Assembly: GCA_009692485.1 (NCBI GenBank)
Contig: SHZB01000003.1
Location: 1 to 49,824, forward strand
DNA: 49,824 nucleotides
Origin: Myxococcales bacterium
GTDB taxonomy: Bacteria; Myxococcota_A; Polyangia; Polyangiales; Polyangiaceae
Direction: 5' to 3'
Under the pieces are notes generated by a model that saw only the letters and a program-made list of their open reading frames with translations, had not been told where the DNA came from and made no database searches. The position numbers were made by a program, and so were the translations under genes. Of the stretch, positions 46,380 to 49,824 are shown piece by piece (positions within the stretch are counted from its first letter, which is position 1; the number at the start of each line of letters is the position of its first letter).

Positions 46380-48647
46380 ATGAAGCCCAGACGTGCCGAC
46401 GCGAGCATGGTCGATCGGGTTCCGTTCGTGGAGACCGCGTTTCGCGAATGTGTGCGCGAGCTCGGCGTGCGGTTCGCGAACGTGAAGCTGCGTGGCGCGT
46501 CCGAGACCTTGCGCGACGACGGCCTCTTGACCTGCGGCGCGGCGCTGGCGATCTACCGCTCGCAGCTCGAGAGCCGTCACCTCGACTTCAGCGCGCGCAA
46601 GCTGAAAAAGACCGGCCGCTCTTTCTACACGATCGGCTCGGCCGGCCACGAGGGCAACGCGGCGGTGGCGGCGGCGTTGAGGCCCACGGATCCGGCGTTT
46701 TTGCACTATCGCTCAGGCGCGTTTTTCCTCGAGCGCGCGCGGCAAGCCAACAAGAACGACGCCGCGCTGGATGTCCTGCTCGGCCTCGTGGCGAGCGCCG
46801 ATGAGCCGATCGCCGGCGGCCGCCACAAGGTCATCGGCAGCGCCGAGCTCGCGATCCCGCCGCAGACCTCCACGATCGCGTCGCACCTCCCGAAGGCGGT
46901 CGGCATGGCGTTCGGACTCGGGCGCACCAAGCGGCTCGGCCTATCGACCAGCGCCCCGTCCGACGCGATCGTGGTGTGCAGCTTCGGCGACGCTTCGTTG
47001 AATCACTCGACGGCGATGGGCGCGCTCAACGCCGCGTCGTGGGCGGCCTTTCAAGAGCAGCCGATGCCGATCTTGTTCGTGTGCGAAGACAACGGCCTCG
47101 GCATCTCCGTCGCGACGCCCGCGGGTTGGGTGCGAAGCGCGATGAAGCGCCGCCCGGGGCTCCATTACGTCGCGGCCAGTGGGCTCGATCTCGCGCGGAC
47201 CTACGACGCCGCGGTCGATGCCGCCGAGTACGTGCGACGCGAGCGAAGGCCGGCCTTCCTGCACCTTGGCATGGTGCGCCTGCTTGGACATGCGGGCTCC
47301 GACGCCGAGACGGGCTACCGCACCCTCGACGAGATCGAACAAACCGAAGCGCTCGATCCGCTGCTCTGTGGCGCAGAGCTCCTCATTTCGCTCGGTGCCG
47401 CGACGGCCACTGAGATCTTGGCAAGCTACGACGCGACCGAGGCCCGCATCGAGGCCCTCGCCGAGCTGGCCCTCGGTCGCCCGCGCCTCACGACCGCCGC
47501 CCAGGTGATGGCTCCGCTCGCGCCGCGGGATGACGAGGCCATCCGGCGCGAGGCCGACCGATGCGCGGAGCCCGAAGCGCGCGCGAAGTTTTGGGCCGGC
47601 AAGCTGCCCGAGGCGCAACGACCGGGGCCGCTTCAAAGCCACATCAACGCGGCGCTCGGCGATCTCTTGTGCAAGCACCCGGAGCTGTTCGTGTTCGGCG
47701 AGGACGTGGCGAAGAAGGGCGGCGTCTACGGTGTCACGCGCGAGCTCTCACGCCTGGCGGGGCGCGGTCGCGTGTTCGACACCTTGCTCGACGAGCAGAC
47801 GATCCTTGGTCTCGCGCTCGGCTTCGGACAGCTCGGGCTCTTGCCCGTGCCGGAGATTCAATACCTCGCGTATCTGCATAACGCCGAGGACCAACTGCGC
47901 GGCGAGGCGGCGAGTTTGCAGTTCTTCTCGAACGGCCAATTCAAGAACCCGATGGTCGTGCGCATCGCCGGATATGCCTATCAAAAGGGCTTCGGAGGTC
48001 ACTTTCACAACGACAACTCCGTCGCCGTATTGCGCGATATTCCGGGGCTGGTGCTCGCCTCGCCCGCGCGCGGCGACGATGCCGCGGCCATGCTGCGAAC
48101 CTGCGTCGCGGCGGCCAAGATCTGCGGCTCGGTGTGCGTGTTCCTCGAGCCGATCGCCCTCTACGGCGAGCGCGATCTCTACGACAAGGGCGACGGGCTC
48201 GCGACCGCGACCTACGAACCGACCGGGCCGCACGTGGCCATCGGCGAGCCGCGCCTCCACGGCGATGGCGGCGATTTGCTGATGGTGAGCTTCGCCAACG
48301 GCGTGGCCATGAGTCTGCGCGTCGCCCGCCAACTCGAGCGGGACCACGGCCTCCGCGCGCGCGTGCTCGATCTGCGGTGGCTCGCGCCGCTGCCCGCCCG
48401 CGAGCTGGTGCTTCAAGCGAATGAGGTGGGCCGAGTCCTCATCGTCGATGAGACGCGCCGCTCGGGGGGCGTGTCCGAGGCGCTGTTCACGGCCCTCGTC
48501 GAGGGTGGCTTCGAAGGCCCGATGCGCCGCGTCGCGAGCCTGGATACCTTCATTCCACTCGGCGACGCCGCCAACCTCGTGCTCGTCCAAGAAGCAGACA
48601 TCCTGAAGGCAGCGCTCGCCCTCTGCGGGTGTCGTCGCCCGCTCTAG
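46380..48647 (+). CDS. 2-oxoacid dehydrogenase E1, fused alpha and beta (branched-chain type)
   Basis: 755 residues; thiamine-diphosphate-dependent decarboxylase subunit of a 2-oxoacid dehydrogenase complex. The alpha half (about 1-400) has SRHLDFSARKLKKTGRSFYTIGSAGHEGNAA and the ThDP-binding FGDASLNHSTAMGALNAASWA with EDNGLGIS. The beta half (about 420-755) has VFGEDVAKKGGVYGVT, DEQTILGLALGFGQLGLLPVPEIQYLAY and the final SLDTFIPLGDAANLVLVQE. The fused layout and HEGNAAVAA favour a branched-chain (2-oxoisovalerate) substrate over pyruvate. E2 and E3 are not in the window. The last 30 codons are duplicated downstream beyond a toxin-antitoxin cassette, and this copy ends CGCRRPL instead of CG-stop. 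Confidence 0.92.
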   Translation: MKPRRADASMVDRVPFVETAFRECVRELGVRFANVKLRGASETLRDDGLLTCGAALAIYRSQLESRHLDFSARKLKKTGRSFYTIGSAGHEGNAAVAAALRPTDPAFLHYRSGAFFLERARQANKNDAALDVLLGLVASADEPIAGGRHKVIGSAELAIPPQTSTIASHLPKAVGMAFGLGRTKRLGLSTSAPSDAIVVCSFGDASLNHSTAMGALNAASWAAFQEQPMPILFVCEDNGLGISVATPAGWVRSAMKRRPGLHYVAASGLDLARTYDAAVDAAEYVRRERRPAFLHLGMVRLLGHAGSDAETGYRTLDEIEQTEALDPLLCGAELLISLGAATATEILASYDATEARIEALAELALGRPRLTTAAQVMAPLAPRDDEAIRREADRCAEPEARAKFWAGKLPEAQRPGPLQSHINAALGDLLCKHPELFVFGEDVAKKGGVYGVTRELSRLAGRGRVFDTLLDEQTILGLALGFGQLGLLPVPEIQYLAYLHNAEDQLRGEAASLQFFSNGQFKNPMVVRIAGYAYQKGFGGHFHNDNSVAVLRDIPGLVLASPARGDDAAAMLRTCVAAAKICGSVCVFLEPIALYGERDLYDKGDGLATATYEPTGPHVAIGEPRLHGDGGDLLMVSFANGVAMSLRVARQLERDHGLRARVLDLRWLAPLPARELVLQANEVGRVLIVDETRRSGGVSEALFTALVEGGFEGPMRRVASLDTFIPLGDAANLVLVQEADILKAALALCGCRRPL
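48537..48642. repeat. Direct repeat copy 1: 3' end of the E1 gene
   Basis: Matches 49377-49484 at about 93% over the first 94 bases (seven mismatches), plus a two-base gap near the end. It codes for the last residues of E1 (SLDTFIPLGD to ALALCG). Confidence 0.93.
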
Positions 48648-48718
48648 CAACAGCTCGCTCTAGCAACAGCTCGCTCTGGCAACAGCTCGCTCTAGCAACA
48701 GCTCGCTCTGGCTCAACT
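48641..48718. repeat. 16-bp tandem repeat x4.9 from the E1 stop
   Basis: GCTCTAGCAACAGCTC units at 48641, 48657, 48673 and 48689, with a partial fifth. The first contains the E1 TAG. The array fills the gap before the toxin-antitoxin operator. Confidence 0.95.
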
Positions 48719-48720
48719 TG

Positions 48721-48756
48721 CATCGCACCGAATTCGATGTCAAATTCAGTGCGATG
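48721..48756. promoter_or_regulatory. Palindromic operator over the antitoxin start
   Basis: Fourteen-base arms CATCGCACCGAATT (48721-48734) and AATTCAGTGCGATG (48743-48756) around an eight-base spacer; 13 of 14 positions pair. The second arm ends in the ATG of the antitoxin gene. Such palindromes are the usual autoregulatory site of Phd/YefM operons. It can also form an RNA hairpin that hides the start codon, if transcribed. Confidence 0.8.
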
Positions 48757-49041
48757 GATGCTTCGAAGGACGTCGAGCCGATCACCACGCTGAAGCGTGA
48801 GGCCTCACAGCTCATCGAGCGGGCGCGCGATCGTGGAGCCCCCATCCTCATCACCCAAGGCGGAAAGCCGACCGCCGTTCTCCAGGACGTCGAGTCGTTC
48901 GAACGCAAGAAGAACGCGCTGCTGCTGCTCAAGTTATTGGCCCAGGGTGAGCGCGACTATGACGGCAAACGGATCCTGACGCGCAGCGAGGCCAAGCGCC
49001 GCTTCCGCGATCGACTCGCGGAGCTGGCGCGCTCGAAATGA
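48754..49041 (+). CDS. Phd/YefM-family antitoxin
   Basis: 95 residues from the ATG at 48754; an open frame exists from 48718 but the family start and palindrome favour 48754. The DNA-binding half is VEPITTLKREASQLIERARDRGAPILITQGGKPTAVLQDVESFER, typical Phd/YefM (the ITQGGKPTAVL strand). The C-terminal half is long and charged (GERDYDGKRILTRSEAKRRFRDRLAEL), which would cover the toxin. Antitoxins of this type bind the toxin and repress the operon. The toxin ATG overlaps its TGA by four bases (ATGA). Confidence 0.9.
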   Translation: MDASKDVEPITTLKREASQLIERARDRGAPILITQGGKPTAVLQDVESFERKKNALLLLKLLAQGERDYDGKRILTRSEAKRRFRDRLAELARSK

Positions 49042-49370
49042 TCGCGCGCTATCAAGTCGTTTGGACCGACGCCGCCGCCAGCGACTACGAATCGCTGCTC
49101 ACCTACGTGACCCTTCAGTCCGGTGTGCGGCGAGCGATCGCGCTCGACCAAAAGCTCCAGCGCGCCATCGACTCTCTCGGCGCGATCCCGCTTCGCTGCC
49201 GCATCGTGCCGGAGCTACGGCTCGAGGGGCTCGATGTGTACCGCGAGTTCATTGTGCGTCCCTATCGGCTCATGTTTCGCATCCGTGGCCGGGACTTGGT
49301 CTTGCTCGCCGTCGTCGATGGCCGGCGCGATCTGCAAGAGCTGCTCGTCGAACGAGCGTTGATGGCGTGA
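49038..49370 (+). CDS. ParE/RelE-superfamily toxin
   Basis: 110 residues. Pattern YQVVWTDAAASDYESLLTYV, then a basic helix LDQKLQRAIDSLGAIPLRCRIVPEL, then the core YREFIVRPYRLMFRIRGRDLVLLAVVDGRRDLQELL. This is the ParE/RelE fold: the Arg of IVRPYR and the strand RIRGRDLVLLAVVDGRRD are the usual core. ParE toxins poison gyrase and RelE cuts mRNA at the ribosome; sequence alone does not settle which. Coupled to the antitoxin. Ends six bases before the second copy of the E1 3' end. Confidence 0.9.
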   Translation: MIARYQVVWTDAAASDYESLLTYVTLQSGVRRAIALDQKLQRAIDSLGAIPLRCRIVPELRLEGLDVYREFIVRPYRLMFRIRGRDLVLLAVVDGRRDLQELLVERALMA

Positions 49371-49376
49371 GGTTCT

Positions 49377-49484
49377 AGCCTCGACACCTTCATTCCGCTC
49401 GGCGACGCCGCCAACCTCGTGCTCGTCCAAGAAGCAGACATCCTCGAAGCCGCGCTCGCCCTCTGCGGGTGACGGGTCGCCCGC
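49377..49484. repeat. Direct repeat copy 2: displaced E1 3' end
   Basis: Begins right after the toxin gene and repeats 48537-48642. It still encodes SLDTFIPLGDAANLVLVQEADILEAALALCG followed by TGA, the more usual E1 ending. Offset from copy 1 is 840 bases. Confidence 0.93.
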
Positions 49485-49797
49485 GTTTGGCGGCGGGAGC
49501 ATCCAGGTCTTGCAAGAGTTCTACGTGACCGTCACGACCAAGCTGAAGAAGCCCTTGAGCGCAAAGAAGGCGCTCGCGATCGTCGAAGAGTATCTGACGT
49601 GGACGACGGTCGAGGACACCGGGCGCCTCCTCACCGACGCGCTCGCTCTGCAACACAAGGCGAAGTTGTCGTTCTGGGATTCGATGATCGTCCAGGCGGC
49701 GCTCACCAGCGGCTGCGACCGCTTACTTTCAGAGGACATGAACGCCGGCCAGAGATTCGGCTCCGTGGTGGTCGTCAACCCCTTCAAGCCAGGTTGA
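49485..49797 (+). pseudogene. PIN-domain (VapC-like) toxin lacking its N-terminus
   Basis: An open frame gives SIQVLQEFYVTVTTKLKKPL, SAKKALAIVEEYLTW, HKAKLSFWDSMIVQAALTSGCDRLLSEDMNAG and VVVVNPF, the typical second two-thirds of a PIN domain including the Asp of FWDSMIV and SEDMN. The first 45 or so residues, which carry the first catalytic Asp (xxDTNVLV), are missing. The in-frame text directly upstream is the displaced E1 tail. A TTG at 49510 is the first possible start. PIN toxins are Mg-dependent RNases; this one should be inactive. Confidence 0.8.
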
Positions 49798-49824
49798 ACG
49801 AAGAACCCCGCGCGTGCACGCTTT

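Overview
The window is a dense chromosomal segment of a very GC-rich bacterium (by eye; GC was not computed). Several traits point to a myxobacterium (Myxococcota, probably Polyangia). They are a secreted metallopeptidase ending in a Cys-Gly-Cys / transmembrane / Arg-rich MYXO-CTERM-like tail, MopE-type cysteine-rich lipoproteins with DDDCNG motifs, FHA-GGDEF and NtrC-type signalling proteins, a fused E1 alpha-beta 2-oxoacid dehydrogenase, and many large lipoproteins without a recognised family. No tRNA, rRNA, CRISPR array, prophage or complete insertion sequence was seen. The assignment to lineage is inference.

Layout. 1-6.6 kb: 5' part of an NtrC-type regulator, a TPR/KPEL-repeat membrane protein, an M20 peptidase, ribose-5-phosphate isomerase (rpiA), type 2 isopentenyl-diphosphate isomerase (fni) and an FHA-GGDEF diguanylate cyclase beside a decayed phosphoesterase. 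7-11 kb: glnE, an unknown gene and a hotdog thioesterase. 11.2-14.5 kb: a peroxide-defence cluster on the minus strand, with a Fur/PerR-like repressor under a near-perfect PerR box, rubrerythrin, a two-[4Fe-4S] CCG-type protein and a DUF3501 protein. 14.7-22.7 kb: a MopE-like lipoprotein, rpsU, a glycosyltransferase, a broken hybrid histidine kinase, a GNAT acetyltransferase and an MscS channel with a cyclic-nucleotide-binding domain. 22.9-33.5 kb: a PHP-domain lipoprotein, cysE, an FTP/M36-like peptidase, an SspB-like ClpXP adaptor overlapped by a SRAP DNA-repair gene, an APC permease and a repeat protein. 33.6-41.5 kb: an operon of HAD phosphatase and LarA-like protein, a translationally coupled pair of paralogous lipoproteins, and a Lon-like AAA/S16 protease. 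41.6-49.8 kb: a Cys-rich lipoprotein, a head-to-head pair of decapitated genes (HDOD and CBS), ALDH7-type aldehyde dehydrogenase, branched-chain-type 2-oxoacid dehydrogenase E1, and a Phd/ParE-type toxin-antitoxin cassette.

Two themes stand out. First, short tandem arrays (9-35 bp units, 2-11 copies, each locus with its own sequence) sit repeatedly at the first or last codons of genes or inside coding loops. They often duplicate start or stop codons. Second, there are clear scars of rearrangement and decay: a toxin-antitoxin cassette bracketed by a duplicated 3' end of the E1 gene, a PIN-domain gene beheaded at that junction, a kinase with a deleted GAF domain and a nonsense codon in its ATP lid, and two genes fused head-to-head at one breakpoint. 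The best candidates for something new are the PerR-box/rubrerythrin/Fe-S/DUF3501 cluster, the cassette with its long palindromic operator, and the gene-edge repeats as a genome-wide process.
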